Shown: positions 51,601 through 61,219 of the stretch, one piece after another
How the letters are laid out: every line of letters starts with the position of its first letter
How positions within the stretch are numbered: the stretch's first letter is position 1
Assembly (NCBI RefSeq): GCF_026262505.1
Contig: NC_067208.1
Span: forward strand, 19,725,962-19,789,961
Direction of reading: 5' to 3'
From: Trichomonas vaginalis G3
Lineage: Eukaryota; Parabasalia; Trichomonadida; Trichomonadidae
Length of the DNA: 64,000 nucleotides
Notes under the pieces: model-generated
What the model was told of the DNA's origin: nothing
What the model saw: the letters and a program-made list of their open reading frames with translations, nothing else
Databases searched by the model: none
Position numbers and translations under genes: made by a program

Positions 51601-52887
51601 ACCGTCATCGCGTTTAGCAATCTCCATTTTGTAAGTTGAGAGGACAATTATGTCAATTGAGGATCCTTTTGCTCTTCTCTCGAGTTCTCCTATACCATAG
51701 CTCATTGCTGAAGGTTGCAGTGTTGGGAGAAGCATTGCCAGCTTGATATATGTTAAACAAGTCAAGATATCGTCAGGAAACTTCTCCATTCCGAATTTAA
51801 TCATCGCCAGATTGTAGTTTAGTATTTCATAGCCTATACAGGAGTAGTTTACCCATTTAACTGGATTGTTTATGTCAAGAAAAGCAAATCCTTGTTCTTC
51901 TGCTTCAAGAACTGATACTAATATCTTGTTGTTCATGTGGAGAGCAATAACATAGCATATCTTGTATGTTGGATAGAATAAAATTGTCGTAATTTGAAAG
52001 GCAGACAAATAATTATCAAATCCTGCGAGATAAACGATATCCCAACAGTAGCCGATCAATGTGATGAATGATACTGCCCAAATAAGTGCATTGACCTGCA
52101 CGTATGTAAAAGTTAAAGCTCGAACGTAAGAATAAAATATAATTCCGAATAAAACGAAAACAACAGACGCTACAACGATGTTTAACGTTTTGTTTGTCTT
52201 CACATCATGTGCTACTTCAATCAAAATGAAGATAATGTAAGTAATGTAATCACCAACACTATTTTCGACCCATTTTGCACCAATGCAAGGATAAAACGAT
52301 GGAGCGCATGACAATACGCAATTACCGTATATACAGATGATTATATTTAGTAAAGACGAGACTAAACAGTAAATAAACGATGTATAATCTCCATTTTCGA
52401 GCAAATTGTAGAATGATACGGCTAGAAACGATGCTGTCCACGGAAGGAATAGTCTGCTTGCGAAATGGAGTAAAACAAACGCTGCATTTGAAATGTTAAA
52501 TAATCTTTTTTTGAAATAAAAAAGCGCAAAGTATATTGAAAGCGTACCGATGAAAACTATAACTGTTACAAAGAAAATAATTCGTTCGCAAAGTAAAAGC
52601 AATCCAGTTGTAGAGTCGTAATCAACAATTCTAATAAAAAAGCAAAAGAATTTACGTAAACCTATTGAATGAGTTGATTCATCTGTCTTGTTGAAGTATG
52701 GTAAAACGAATGATGAGGCAAGTAATTGAAATGGTGGAAAGAATGAGTGAATAAAAATTAAAATTCCCATGGCAACCCTAGATTGAGAGTAATTTAACAG
52801 GGCAGACGCAATTCGTTGAAGAGTATGGGTACCAACTGTGTCTCTAAACGTGAGGCTACTCGATGATGTTATATCAACTTCATTCAT
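48679..52887 (-). CDS. Large multi-span membrane protein of the adenylyl-cyclase-like family, catalytic site apparently lost
   Basis: An intact frame of 1402 residues. A bundle of about eight or more membrane spans fills residues 40-340. Further spans lie at about 560-585, 760-785, 853-875 and 1032-1056, with extracellular-type loops bearing N-glycosylation sites (NNLT, NFTY, NLTQ). A PAS-like domain follows (about 1110-1170, DPTFLIDSNNVIRYASPSV), then a C-terminal domain (about 1240-1402) laid out like a class III cyclase. The first metal-site region reads AYITFSDEAV, but the second (usually IGDAYM) reads FRIVSGAL, and the usual N...R catalytic pair is absent. Trichomonads have many such receptors; this one looks like a pseudoenzyme. 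ATG 52887 is the first in frame. Confidence 0.8.
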   Translation of the reverse strand: MNEVDITSSSSLTFRDTVGTHTLQRIASALLNYSQSRVAMGILIFIHSFFPPFQLLASSFVLPYFNKTDESTHSIGLRKFFCFFIRIVDYDSTTGLLLLCERIIFFVTVIVFIGTLSIYFALFYFKKRLFNISNAAFVLLHFASRLFLPWTASFLAVSFYNLLENGDYTSFIYCLVSSLLNIIICIYGNCVLSCAPSFYPCIGAKWVENSVGDYITYIIFILIEVAHDVKTNKTLNIVVASVVFVLFGIIFYSYVRALTFTYVQVNALIWAVSFITLIGYCWDIVYLAGFDNYLSAFQITTILFYPTYKICYVIALHMNNKILVSVLEAEEQGFAFLDINNPVKWVNYSCIGYEILNYNLAMIKFGMEKFPDDILTCLTYIKLAMLLPTLQPSAMSYGIGELERRAKGSSIDIIVLSTYKMEIAKRDDGSTDTKSRYIDVTKAFVSSFLSYSVQFWKEINASRSNRAVSLAMETHERYKAAVNMIKELKISGSYVQLLRDNLPLPFFGTPFDTEDEILMDARKMFHIQNDITKYNEENELQKQPYYLTGKTIHETYARKFLILQKLSLLLPYVFTFLIIIFTFVVVHNFQIYPTSAMNIIDKFTDVSNNLTSILYASTVGYFIQKDRLDPQMFLNDYTKKIYTSGLQNFTYDIDSITLKIADQIDPLFSMYDSFKYLNLTQYLEAKGIIHYKFADNHIRNFTFFPALLNCLVFTSYLHNITLTPFANNFDNNAVVIDRIMDFVSKSSNPMQQSMKDTVNNKINKLMISAYVILVVILLINIIFIQYLNNSYNKYFHMLMMIPKNRISMMIEKIEHIMHKSSRISSKIESTKAFYLKQMMCQTPPRQFATSTERSLMMTTHCIIVEAISIMVFILFLSNIKKKQNKVYLGIEELSFVSNLTSLITLTGSLVALKVGNDTNSAVNPDTYLNRVFNELLEIKSYMFMDNISKYYSMQSMFKEVDNNYHSLAGAINGLCLNMQIFMNTENKTYTFDDPIVKEIFVALNSAWNMIVPNLYDGIIKGSDEEIDQQWVDMNTMTLYVILAFAIMIYFMFSILTSKFLIDDFVQIISLTAAYLLDGTDTPLDDSKTHKAKKFDLIRELKEEAFSGVIDPTFLIDSNNVIRYASPSVYDTFLSRPTNGVTKIDKFLSHSGVNIEATLPPTEQFIVNAERKTPDGSVFLFKLIFRPISDLILNDVKIDYALIIVDKTIKKGITRRMVRENAILDRTISSFVPTGFTHKIAPFLGVAYITFSDEAVDEHAVEVTTKIMEFAAEGPDLQPIFRSLQSFRIVSGALTDKNATQAVNDLILFALKIKEWATPLNYKYKITISVYENALVESDMTIAPHFDFLTPRITQDIEVSIYDQPTILLTRPAFDAVYDLGYELVLSTKTVRFGQRIEVYSIV

Positions 52888-52908
52888 ATTTTTACAAAGA
52901 TTTTAATC

Positions 52909-52919
52909 AAAAAGTGACA
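52909..52919 (-). promoter_or_regulatory. TGTCACTTTTT box upstream of the cyclase-family gene
   Basis: On the minus strand TGTCACTTTTT ends about 22 bases before the ATG. It is the complement of the AAAAGTGACA word found at 4025, 18507 and 29370. Function not shown. Confidence 0.4.
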
Positions 52920-53093
52920 AATTTTAAATTTTATTTGATAATGTAAATAAGGCATTATATCATGATTTCGGAAGATTATATTGATGAACCGTAGTTATCT
53001 GCAATGAGTACTGTTATAGATCTTTCTGGTTCAAATTAGAAGAATATTTCAATTTGTTCTGATTATTTTCATTGTCAATGCATCTGTAAATGT

Positions 53094-53291
53094 CTAAATC
53101 GTACTTCCTATATAAAGTTGATATGAATATTCTAAGCTTTCATCGAAAATCCCTGATCTTGATTTCATTGGAAATCCTATCGACTGTTTCAGAATTAAAT
53201 TGGTTTTATTGTAAGCTAGATGGATTGCTATCAATAATATTGAATTATCTCTAACATCATTATGACCAGATAAAATATTGAGTTTTGACAT
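53094..53291 (-). CDS. Small unknown ORF
   Basis: Sixty-five residues (MSKLNILSGHNDVRD...) with an N-terminal half of mixed character. No family recognised. It may be a separate small gene or the tail of a decayed one; its neighbour at 53499 has similar codon use. Confidence 0.3.
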   Translation of the reverse strand: MSKLNILSGHNDVRDNSILLIAIHLAYNKTNLILKQSIGFPMKSRSGIFDESLEYSYQLYIGSTI

Positions 53292-53498
53292 TTTTGGAGT
53301 AGATATTTTCTTTCCTGAGAGAAACCCTATTCCATAAAAACTGTTAATCCTAAGAAAAAGCAGAAAATAAAAAATTTCATTAATGAAAAAATGACTAAAA
53401 TTAGATAGAAATTATAATATTTAAACAAACAAAAGCGCATGAGTTGTCTCCAAACTCCAGAGTGGAACTCCACAAAAACTAATCGAGTGATAAAGCGA

Positions 53499-53972
53499 TT
53501 ACCATAGAGTAGGGAGAGGATCAGAGCAAGGAGACTTAGATTTCTCTGGTAAGATTGTTGGGGTTGTCTGGTAGAAGGTAGTTTCTGTTTTCTGCAAGTT
53601 ATTATACCAATTAACTAATTTGAGATTTGCGCTATATGAACCTTCGGCTCTAACAAAGGTCATGTCTATAAGTCTCAAACAAGAATTCTCTAGAGAAAAT
53701 CTATCATGCTGATTGGTGATTGTTATTGATTTGGATAATTTTTGGCACAATTTAAGATTTGACCTTCCATTTTCGCTGGTGGTGTATATATGATCTCCAT
53801 CTTTGACATCGTAAAAATCAAACGAAAAGTGCTTTTCGAGGATAATATTATTGTGAAAACAAATTATTGGATCTTGGCAATTGAGCCTGTTCTCAATACT
53901 CCCAATGATGTCAGTATGCTCGAACATCAATTTGAAAACAGCACCAGCAGGAGAGTGTATAAAGATATTCAT
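53499..53972 (-). CDS. Possible ubiquitin-like-fold protein
   Basis: 157 residues from the ATG at 53972. The first 70 residues follow a ubiquitin-like strand pattern: MNIFIHSPAG, a helix-like stretch, IICFHNNIILEK in the place of the R.I..G..L segment, and FYDVKDGDHIYTT matching the last strands (DY.I.DGD.I). There is no C-terminal diglycine; an Asn/Ser/Thr-rich tail follows. The fold call is from pattern only. No partner genes are next to it. Confidence 0.4.
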   Translation of the reverse strand: MNIFIHSPAGAVFKLMFEHTDIIGSIENRLNCQDPIICFHNNIILEKHFSFDFYDVKDGDHIYTTSENGRSNLKLCQKLSKSITITNQHDRFSLENSCLRLIDMTFVRAEGSYSANLKLVNWYNNLQKTETTFYQTTPTILPEKSKSPCSDPLPTLW

Positions 53973-53990
53973 ATTAATTGTAATAATCAA

Positions 53991-54422
53991 TTTTGAATTA
54001 TTAAATCAATTAATTGTGAAATTGAGAACTATAGAGAAATAGAAAACGACCATATATTATATTAAAGTATTAATAATGGGAAATAGACAACTCTAAAATT
54101 GTGAGAATAGAAATTTTTAAAAATCGCCTTATGAAACATAACGTTTGTTTTACGTTCGAATTTTGGTGGAAAATAATAAAGAAGGGGACATTATATGTGC
54201 ATATTATTCAATTTTGATTGAATGCTTAATCAAAGTCTGTAAATATTGAAAATAAAACGATATTATGGAGAGCAAAAGAATATGTATTAGACGCTTTATA
54301 TAGCAAAATCATTAAAAAATCATCGAATATCGAAAAAGAAAGAAAAAAAATTAATTTAAATGAAATGCTCAGTTATTGGTATAAACGATAATTGGAATAA
54401 AGAGCATAAAATTGAATTCAAT
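53991..54422. other. Intergenic AT-rich DNA
   Basis: No gene or repeat seen. Confidence 0.55.
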
Positions 54423-55469
54423 TTAAGGGTGCACACGAGAGGATCATGTAAACTTCAGAATTTAGAACCTTATTTTTAGGCATTATCTTGGCTACCTATT
54501 TAGGCTCGAAAAGCAAAAAATATCAAAAAATACAACTTGAGTCCATTATGACCCTTTCATGGAGGTAGTTTTTATCCGCTAGTATTTTCCCTTTGAATCT
54601 CTTTACAATTCGAAATCAAATTCAAAACTCAGTAGAAGAAAGGAAGAATCGACTTACTACGGTTGTAATACGAATAAATACATATATTTAATTATTTTTC
54701 TTTACATAATAATTGTTTGAAGCTCATATTCCAACAAATTTTTAAATAAAAACATTAAAATGTTGAAAATGTTCATATATTTTAATAGGGTTTTGGCACT
54801 TTATTGAGGAATTACTACATACATAGTCGAACTGAACTTGATATTTTGAAATTTAAATTATTTATCAAAATTAAAATTTAACTTGAAATTTATAATTATT
54901 TAGTCATATTTTGCATAATTCTAAGTAGATTTTGTAAAAAATCAAGAAAGAAAAATTTTAACGTGCTTTATTTTTTCTTTTTTATAATAATACATATTAT
55001 TATATAATTAACATATTCATAATGTTTCACCCTTTCAAAAATATAATCCTCCTCCTCTCAAATAAACGTACATACGGGTGGCCTCTTTTTTCAAAAATTA
55101 AAATTTGAAATTTTGGGCTCAAATATTAGAGATTTTTTCAACCTTCAACGATATATGTTGTCTATATCAGACCTCCTTTCTTTTTGATACTTAACATTGT
55201 TCCTAAATCTTAGCCGTTAAGGCTGTTCTGAAAATATTTTTTTTCGAAAAAATTCGAAAAAAATTCTTAAAATTCAAAACTCCCTTAATTCCTGAGGATT
55301 TTGGAAAAAAGTTTTTAAATGAACATGTGTATATTATATGAAGTATATTGATAAGGTAAAAATCAAATTTTATTGCATATTCATCGAGAAAATAAACTAA
55401 CGAATCCCTCAAAATTGAGAGGGTAATCCTCCTCCTCTCAAATAAACGTACATACGGGTGCACCCTTAA
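54423..55469. mobile_element. TTAA-flanked non-coding element of about 1.04 kb
   Basis: TTAA at 54423-54426 is followed by GGGTGCACACG, and the far end is CGGGTGCACCC followed by TTAA at 55466-55469. The ends are inverted copies (GGGTGCAC). TTAA duplication is the mark of piggyBac-type transposons, so this may be a piggyBac-like MITE. A 37-bp sequence (TAATCCTCC...ACATACGGGTG) at 55044-55080 repeats at 55424-55460. The interior has no real gene. Confidence 0.45.
55044..55460. repeat. 37-bp direct repeat, 380 bp apart
   Basis: Copies at 55044-55080 and 55424-55460 (CCTCCTCCTCTCAAAT, then AAACGTACATACGGGTG). The second copy is the element's right end; the first may be the end of an internal partial duplicate. 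Confidence 0.85.
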
Positions 55470-57486
55470 TGATTAAATATGAAAAAAAATTGTTCGATAT
55501 AAAATGATTTAGTAGATTGAACTGGAGATAAATTCATCCGTCAAACGTTAGAACGTTATATCGAGAGCTTTCAAATTATTGCCTGAAATTTGAAATAGGA
55601 GAAAAATTGAGTTATTAATTGAGTTGATGTTTTGAATTTTATATTATCTCGAAAGAACAGATCTTACTTGAAATAAAATATCTTTTTTAAAAAAGAGGAT
55701 GATTGAAATTTGAGAATTTAAAAATTTATTATATTATTTATTGAAATTAATGGATTACCATCAAGATTTAATTTATCATTTATTTGAAAAATTGAATTAA
55801 AATTAAAAGAAAGACTACATGCATCATTCTGTGTGTTATTATAACAGCTAAATTCAATATTTGTAATTTCAACATTCTCAATTTTAATTGATTTTATGAT
55901 TTGCATATACATTCCATATCATCTTCTGAATTGCATTTTCACTAAATAATCAAATTAAATAATATGATTCAATTTTCAATAAACGATAAATTTCGTTTCC
56001 ACATTAATACGCTCCTAAAATACCGTGACAAACTCTTTATGAGATTGATTGACCTTCTATGACACTGATAAAATCATTAAAAAGCTACAAAAGATTATTG
56101 AATTAATAATTCGAAATAATATTTGCATAATTTTTATCTTCATCTCGACCTATATTTGCATATATCAAAATAAACTAATAAATAGCAAATATTAATTTCA
56201 TTCAAATTAAAGAGTTATTCGATACAGTGGACTGATAATAACTGTACTTTTCCAATTACTCAAATTCATCCAAAAGAAATTAAATGACTCATCCTCAACA
56301 AAAAAAAACACAATTGCAAACAACCACTTAATTGTTGGTATCTTCAATACGCTCTCGAATAATTATAGACACCCCAACCATGATTCTGAAATTGAACCTA
56401 CTCCATATATCAAATATTTTAAAAAACTAAATAACAAACTTGGAATAGATATATACTGCTGAAAATTTGTTGAACTTCATTATGAATTTCATTGACTTAA
56501 GAAATATTTCATCATTCGAAAATTAGAGCTTAAACAAATGGAAATAGCAGCACCGAACTAACATATCCTAGATTAATAGCCTCCCTGTTAGCAAATGAAG
56601 GAATAACTCATCTATACAATTTTTATGGTAAGATTAGCCACTATTATTATATCTAAAAAGTAAATAGAAAACATCAACTAACATCAGAGATTAAGAAATC
56701 ATTGTGAGAAAATGTGGACAGTCGAATGCGACGAATATGAACATAAAATTGATTACATTATTAAAAGTGACATTTTTGAATGTCTTAGAAAAAAATATAT
56801 ATTTATGGGGTTTTATCTGGCAGATGACAAAACGGATAAAAGAGATATTTTGTTTAAAATGGATTATATGATAGGAGGATAGCCCAAATTTCGATTTTAT
56901 TTTTTATAGTTTTGATCAATAAACTCAAATTTTCGAACTCTTGTCATAAAATAAATTATGCTTGTATTATAAATATGTGTACTTTCCTTCTTGTGTCATT
57001 TTGACAAAAAAAATTGACCTTTCAATTTTTGAAAAAGGAATTAATTTATGAATAGCGTTATGATACGGAATATTCTCATTAAATTTTGAAAACAATCAAT
57101 ATTGAAAATCTTCATAAAATTATTCAAATTTCCAAAATCTTATTGAAAAATTGACAAAATTATCATGTTTGATTAATTATTATATATGTTAATGATTGAA
57201 AAATATTGGTTCAATGTGCGTAAATCTCACAAACTTCTCATCTATTGTCATATTTCTGTTTTTCAATAAGATCATTCCGGTTCTAAAAGTAAAAAATATT
57301 GTATCAGCATGTTTAATAGGAATTCCATGATTTCATAATTTTCAAAATACTTCTCTCAAAAATTTATCCTCGTTTCGATATTTATTGTTTATTATTATAC
57401 AAACCATTAGAATTTAAACTGATTTGGACTGAGGTAAATTGAATTTTGTTTTCGGTTAAATCTGAAAATCAAAATTGATTTTTCTA
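55470..57486. other. AT-rich DNA with possible gene remnants
   Basis: Near 56210-56640 the plus strand has scattered protein-like words (for example ahead of 56580, IASLLANEGITHLYNFYGKI) without a continuous frame, suggesting a dead gene. A minus-strand reading at 55718-55912 (64 codons) is Asn/Ile-rich and not convincing. Confidence 0.35.
56712..56882 (+). CDS. Small unknown ORF, perhaps a gene remnant
   Basis: ATG 56712 to TAG 56880-56882, 56 codons (MWTVECDEYEHKIDY...). Charged and globular-looking; no family recognised. It follows the scattered protein-like pieces to its left, so it may be the end of a decayed gene. Confidence 0.25.
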   Translation: MWTVECDEYEHKIDYIIKSDIFECLRKKYIFMGFYLADDKTDKRDILFKMDYMIGG

Positions 57487-57491
57487 TCACT
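57487..57491 (+). promoter_or_regulatory. Initiator-like TCACT before the phosphatase gene
   Basis: TCACT fits TCA-pyrimidine-W and lies 19 bases before the ATG at 57510. Confidence 0.4.
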
Positions 57492-57509
57492 CTTATCAAA
57501 TTAAATTTG

Positions 57510-58133
57510 ATGCTTGCCTACCCAATGAATTCAACTGCAGCTCAGTTAAATCTTACAACAGCATGCTCTCAAGAAATCATAAGCAATATATTGCTATCAA
57601 AACCCTGCATTGCAATTGATTTAGATGAAACACTCGTATTCAGTTATCAACTCCCTCCGAAAACAGAATGCTTCCCTGTCAGAATAGGTCGAAGGAGAGC
57701 ATATGTAACAGTTAGACCAGGTGCGATTGAATTCCTAGACAAAATCAAAGAAATGTACGAGATTTTCATCTTTACAGCTTCAGAAAAGCCTTATGCGGAT
57801 AAGGTTATTGATGCTATCGCTCCATACATAGACCAGGAACATCGTCTTTTTAGAGATTCGTGTCAATGTGCCGACGGATATCACGTCAAAGATCTTCGTA
57901 TCTTAAATCGTCCATTGAACCGCGTTCTCTTAGTTGATGATATGTGTGCCTCTGCGCTCTTCCAACGTAGTAATCTTGTTAGAATCACTCCTTGGATGGG
58001 CGAAAAAGACGACACAGTTCTTCTCCAACAGCTTTTGCCAGTTCTTACACATATTTCAAAGGAATTTGATATTGCTTCCACAGCTATGCAGTTATTATCG
58101 ACCAATGTTTATCCATCATTATTCACATATTAA
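57510..58133 (+). CDS. FCP1/SCP-type small phosphatase (HAD family, NIF domain)
   Basis: A 207-residue protein starting at the first ATG. The HAD catalytic motif DLDETLV is at residues 37-43 (D37 as nucleophile, D39 as acid/base). RPGAIEFLDKIKEMYEIFIFTAS gives the second motif region (Thr near residue 88), and NRVLLVDDM the last metal-binding acid pair. The family (FCP1, SCP, Dullard) removes phosphate from Ser/Thr of the RNA polymerase II tail or other proteins. Length fits the short SCP class. There is no membrane segment. The substrate is unknown. Confidence 0.92.
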   Translation: MLAYPMNSTAAQLNLTTACSQEIISNILLSKPCIAIDLDETLVFSYQLPPKTECFPVRIGRRRAYVTVRPGAIEFLDKIKEMYEIFIFTASEKPYADKVIDAIAPYIDQEHRLFRDSCQCADGYHVKDLRILNRPLNRVLLVDDMCASALFQRSNLVRITPWMGEKDDTVLLQQLLPVLTHISKEFDIASTAMQLLSTNVYPSLFTY

Positions 58134-58504
58134 GCCCATACCATATTATCTTTTGTTTGTATTTTTGTAATGTTATTAATTATATTATGCGTAATATTTA
58201 GCATGTAAATGTTATGATATTATCGAAGTTTTAATTTTCATATATTTTCTCAATTGTACGTTTCTGGAAATAATGTTTTATACATCATTTGTGTTTCAGT
58301 CTGAGTTGGAATAAGAGCCAAAAATTAATGTTCGTATTATCCGAAACTTTAATTATCAACGTTATATAAAATAATAAACTGTTTTTATCTAACGATAAAT
58401 TCCAAAAATCCTCAATTCTGGGAGAGAAGATGTATCTTAACTATAAAACAAATGGTTACTAAGATAATTAAAAAGCTGTAAATAATTATTAAGGGAAAGA
58501 TGTT
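58134..58504. other. Intergenic AT-rich DNA between convergent genes
   Basis: The 3' ends of the phosphatase and thioredoxin genes face each other. Nothing else seen. Confidence 0.6.
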
Positions 58505-58840
58505 TTATTTCAGTGATGTAATGTTTTCTTTTATGGCAGGAACGTTTAATCCGACTAAGGTTTTAATTGGTTCCAAGCCTTTATCATTCTTGCAGAAATT
58601 GATAACAGGTATTTGATCGATTTTATAGTATTCCTTAAGTTCGGGGTTATCTTCGACATCAACTTTAAGAAAGAGTACGTCTGTATTCTCTGCTGCAATT
58701 TTCGGTAACAACATTGCTAATCTACGGCAAGAACCACACCATTGTGTACTCATATCGAGAACAGTAAGTCCATTATGGCTCTCAATTGCACTTTTAAGAT
58801 CTTCTTTTGAACCCTTAAACTGGATAATGTTGTTTAACAT
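58505..58840 (-). CDS. Thioredoxin with WCGSC active site
   Basis: A 111-residue protein from ATG 58840. The active site W34-C35-G36-S37-C38 has Ser where the common motif has Pro. The buried Asp (D29) and cis-Pro (P78 in QIPVINF) are present. Length is typical of cytosolic thioredoxins (105-115). Reduced by thioredoxin reductase, it would reduce peroxiredoxins and other proteins, a key defence in trichomonads, which lack glutathione systems. The Pro-to-Ser change is known in some thioredoxins and may alter redox potential. Confidence 0.93.
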   Translation of the reverse strand: MLNNIIQFKGSKEDLKSAIESHNGLTVLDMSTQWCGSCRRLAMLLPKIAAENTDVLFLKVDVEDNPELKEYYKIDQIPVINFCKNDKGLEPIKTLVGLNVPAIKENITSLK

Positions 58841-59664
58841 TGCAACCAACAAAAAATAAAGAAAAATCTGAAAATCGAAAGAGACAATCTATTTAACTTA
58901 TGTTAAAGAGGTATATTTACTATGTTAAGTTGATTTGGAAACCTGTAATTCGATTTTTCAATTATGATGCATTATAAATGTAAACTTCATTATGGATTAA
59001 AATTATAAAAATTTCTCCAATATTTTAAAAATTTTTGAGAGAAATTGAATATATTCAATCAAAAGTGGTTAGATTGTAAAATTTTGTGAATTAAATTTAT
59101 CGCTCAAAGTAAAACTTTCATTTAATATTATTATATTGGTTCTTAAGGATAAAGATAATAAAATGTTCCTCTAAAATCAGTAAAAAAACGTTCACCAGTT
59201 TGGAGTTCAGGTATCAATTGGTCATGTCTTAGGCAGATAAATATTACGTCATTAAAGGCTTTTGAAGTAGGAAATATAATCGTGAAATCAAATTCTTAAA
59301 GGCTGAGCTTGATTTTGATATGAATATATCAGTTTTTATGTCCTCAATCTAAAACAGATCTCTTGATTTTCCAAATTTTTTCTGATTTTTGTGATTTCAT
59401 ATTAAAAATTGTTAAATTTATCATTAAAATTTGATTTTTGGAAAAAATTTGGAAAAATTTCAGAGAATATTTAACGATGATAAGATTTTATTTTAGATAT
59501 TGGTTCATTTCCTCCCATAAACATTTGAAATATACAGAAAATACAAAAATTTATTCTGAAATTTCAATTTTCTATTACTTCTTATTCGATAAAAACATGA
59601 TTTATAAAGAAAGACGTGATGGAAATTTATCAATCTATCAAAATTTTTATTTCTCACAAAAATC
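58841..59664. other. Intergenic AT-rich DNA
   Basis: It lies between the 5' end of the thioredoxin gene and the 3' end of the inositol-3-phosphate synthase gene. A plus-strand reading at 59438-59668 is low-complexity and not supported. Confidence 0.55.
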
Positions 59665-61206
59665 TTAGTTATGCTTAACTGGCATCTTCCATTCGAGGTG
59701 CATGTTGTTAAGTGGCTGAAGGCCACGTGTAGCACGAAGGATGTTCTCCATGCAAGCACGCTGCTGGAAGAGTGAGTTGATGACTGGTGTGCCTGTTGGC
59801 GTTCTTGGAGCCTTGAGGAGGAAGGAAAGAACGGAGTAGACAGCGTTCATGTGGTGGAAGTCCTTCATTGTTTCATCCTTGAGCTCAACACGTGTGAAGA
59901 GTTCCATAAGGATGATGAGGTCGAGCATCAATGGAGCAGCAAGAAGGGAATCTTCGCATGTGTTGTGGACGGAGATGATGTTCTTGCCACCGCAGAAGAT
60001 GTCGGAGTCGTATTCATCGAGAGCACGCTTTGAATCGCCAACGGATGGGACGTACTTGATAACGACAACGTGATCTGGATGAGCTCCCTCTGGATAGAGG
60101 ATTGGGTTGTAGCCAACCATATCATCAATGACGGAGGACTTTGAGATCTGCTTTGAGCGGAAGCACTTCTCGAAATCGAGGTTGAGACCATCGTTGTTAC
60201 CAAGGTGGTTGTAGGAAACAACAGCTGTTAACTTGAGACCTGATGAGATGAGGAAGTCAGCCATGACTGATTTGAACTTTGTCTGGCCTGTCTTGAAGTC
60301 ATCACCCATGATGGCGACATCTTCGCGTTCAGCGAGCTGGATAAGTCCTGGAACGAATGTGTTCTGTGGAGAACCGTTGATGTATGGGATGTGTTCGAGG
60401 ATAGCAGCTGTAGCGTAGATTGTAGATGGGGAGATTTCTGGGTCGTTGTTCTTGATGCCCTGAAGGAGCTGTTCTGGTGTCATGTGGACGCCTTCCTTGA
60501 CTTCGCAGTATCTCTCTGTGTTGGCTGTCCAGAGGATGATGAGCTTCTCGAGCTTGTTCTGCTCCTTGAAGTCTCTCATCTGCTTACGGACTGTCTCGAG
60601 CTGTTCCCACTTTGTGCCTGGGATAACGTTGTCAGCACGATCCTTCTGGTTTGGAGCAACGAAGTTGATATCGAAGACAGCTGGAAGTGGGTGCATCTTC
60701 TCAAGCTCGTCCTTGATCTGAACAAGCATGGCTGGCTCCATAACATGAGCACGGCGAGCTGATTCATAAATGTTGAGCTTGGAAATATCCCAGCCACCGA
60801 TGACTAAATCGTTTGGATTAACCATTGGGAGTAAAGCCTTGAATGGAGCAACATATGTTGTGCCCTTTTCATCCTGACCGAGGTATGTTGTAGCGCACTG
60901 TGTGAGGGAACCATGATAGTTAGCCTTGACCTCGCCACGCTTTGTATCCCAAACAAGATTGTGCGTGTTTGCATAAACACCGGATGTGAGTGTTGTACCG
61001 TTGTTGCCACCCCAGCCGATGAGCATGACACCGGTCTTTGGAACATGTAAGTTGGTCTTGAACTCGAACTTCTTTGTCTCTGGGACAATCTTGATTCCAT
61101 CAGCACCGGCAACGACGTGTGATGTATGGTAATCATAATGGGAAACCATTTCTTCACCCTTGATGGTGACATTTGGTGCATCAACTGAGAACTCGTTAGC
61201 GAGCAT
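59665..61206 (-). CDS. INO1: Inositol-3-phosphate synthase
   Basis: A 513-residue enzyme converting glucose 6-phosphate to inositol 3-phosphate with NAD, the first step of inositol and phosphatidylinositol synthesis. The NAD-binding loop GWGGNNG is at residues 64-70. Conserved blocks follow: IPYINGSPQN (273-282), GDDFKTGQTKFKS (301-313) and SYNHLGNNDG (331-340). Length matches the eukaryotic family (about 510-530). Codon use is strongly C/G-ending, like SAM synthetase, suggesting high expression. The ATG at 61206 follows a TCATTT initiator by 7 bases. There are no neighbours in an operon-like layout. Confidence 0.97.
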   Translation of the reverse strand: MLANEFSVDAPNVTIKGEEMVSHYDYHTSHVVAGADGIKIVPETKKFEFKTNLHVPKTGVMLIGWGGNNGTTLTSGVYANTHNLVWDTKRGEVKANYHGSLTQCATTYLGQDEKGTTYVAPFKALLPMVNPNDLVIGGWDISKLNIYESARRAHVMEPAMLVQIKDELEKMHPLPAVFDINFVAPNQKDRADNVIPGTKWEQLETVRKQMRDFKEQNKLEKLIILWTANTERYCEVKEGVHMTPEQLLQGIKNNDPEISPSTIYATAAILEHIPYINGSPQNTFVPGLIQLAEREDVAIMGDDFKTGQTKFKSVMADFLISSGLKLTAVVSYNHLGNNDGLNLDFEKCFRSKQISKSSVIDDMVGYNPILYPEGAHPDHVVVIKYVPSVGDSKRALDEYDSDIFCGGKNIISVHNTCEDSLLAAPLMLDLIILMELFTRVELKDETMKDFHHMNAVYSVLSFLLKAPRTPTGTPVINSLFQQRACMENILRATRGLQPLNNMHLEWKMPVKHN

Positions 61207-61213
61207 CCTCGAG

Positions 61214-61219
61214 AAATGA
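61214..61219 (-). promoter_or_regulatory. Initiator (Inr) TCATTT of inositol-3-phosphate synthase
   Basis: On the minus strand TCATTT lies 7 bases before the ATG, the same arrangement as in SAM synthetase. It supports a leader of about 11 bases. Confidence 0.65.

Noticed and set aside
55718-55912. Minus-strand ORF of 64 codons
   Set aside because: Asn/Ile-rich, with no motif or initiator; too weak to call.
60391-60762. Plus-strand ORF of 123 codons
   Set aside because: Antisense to the inositol-3-phosphate synthase gene, an effect of its codon bias.
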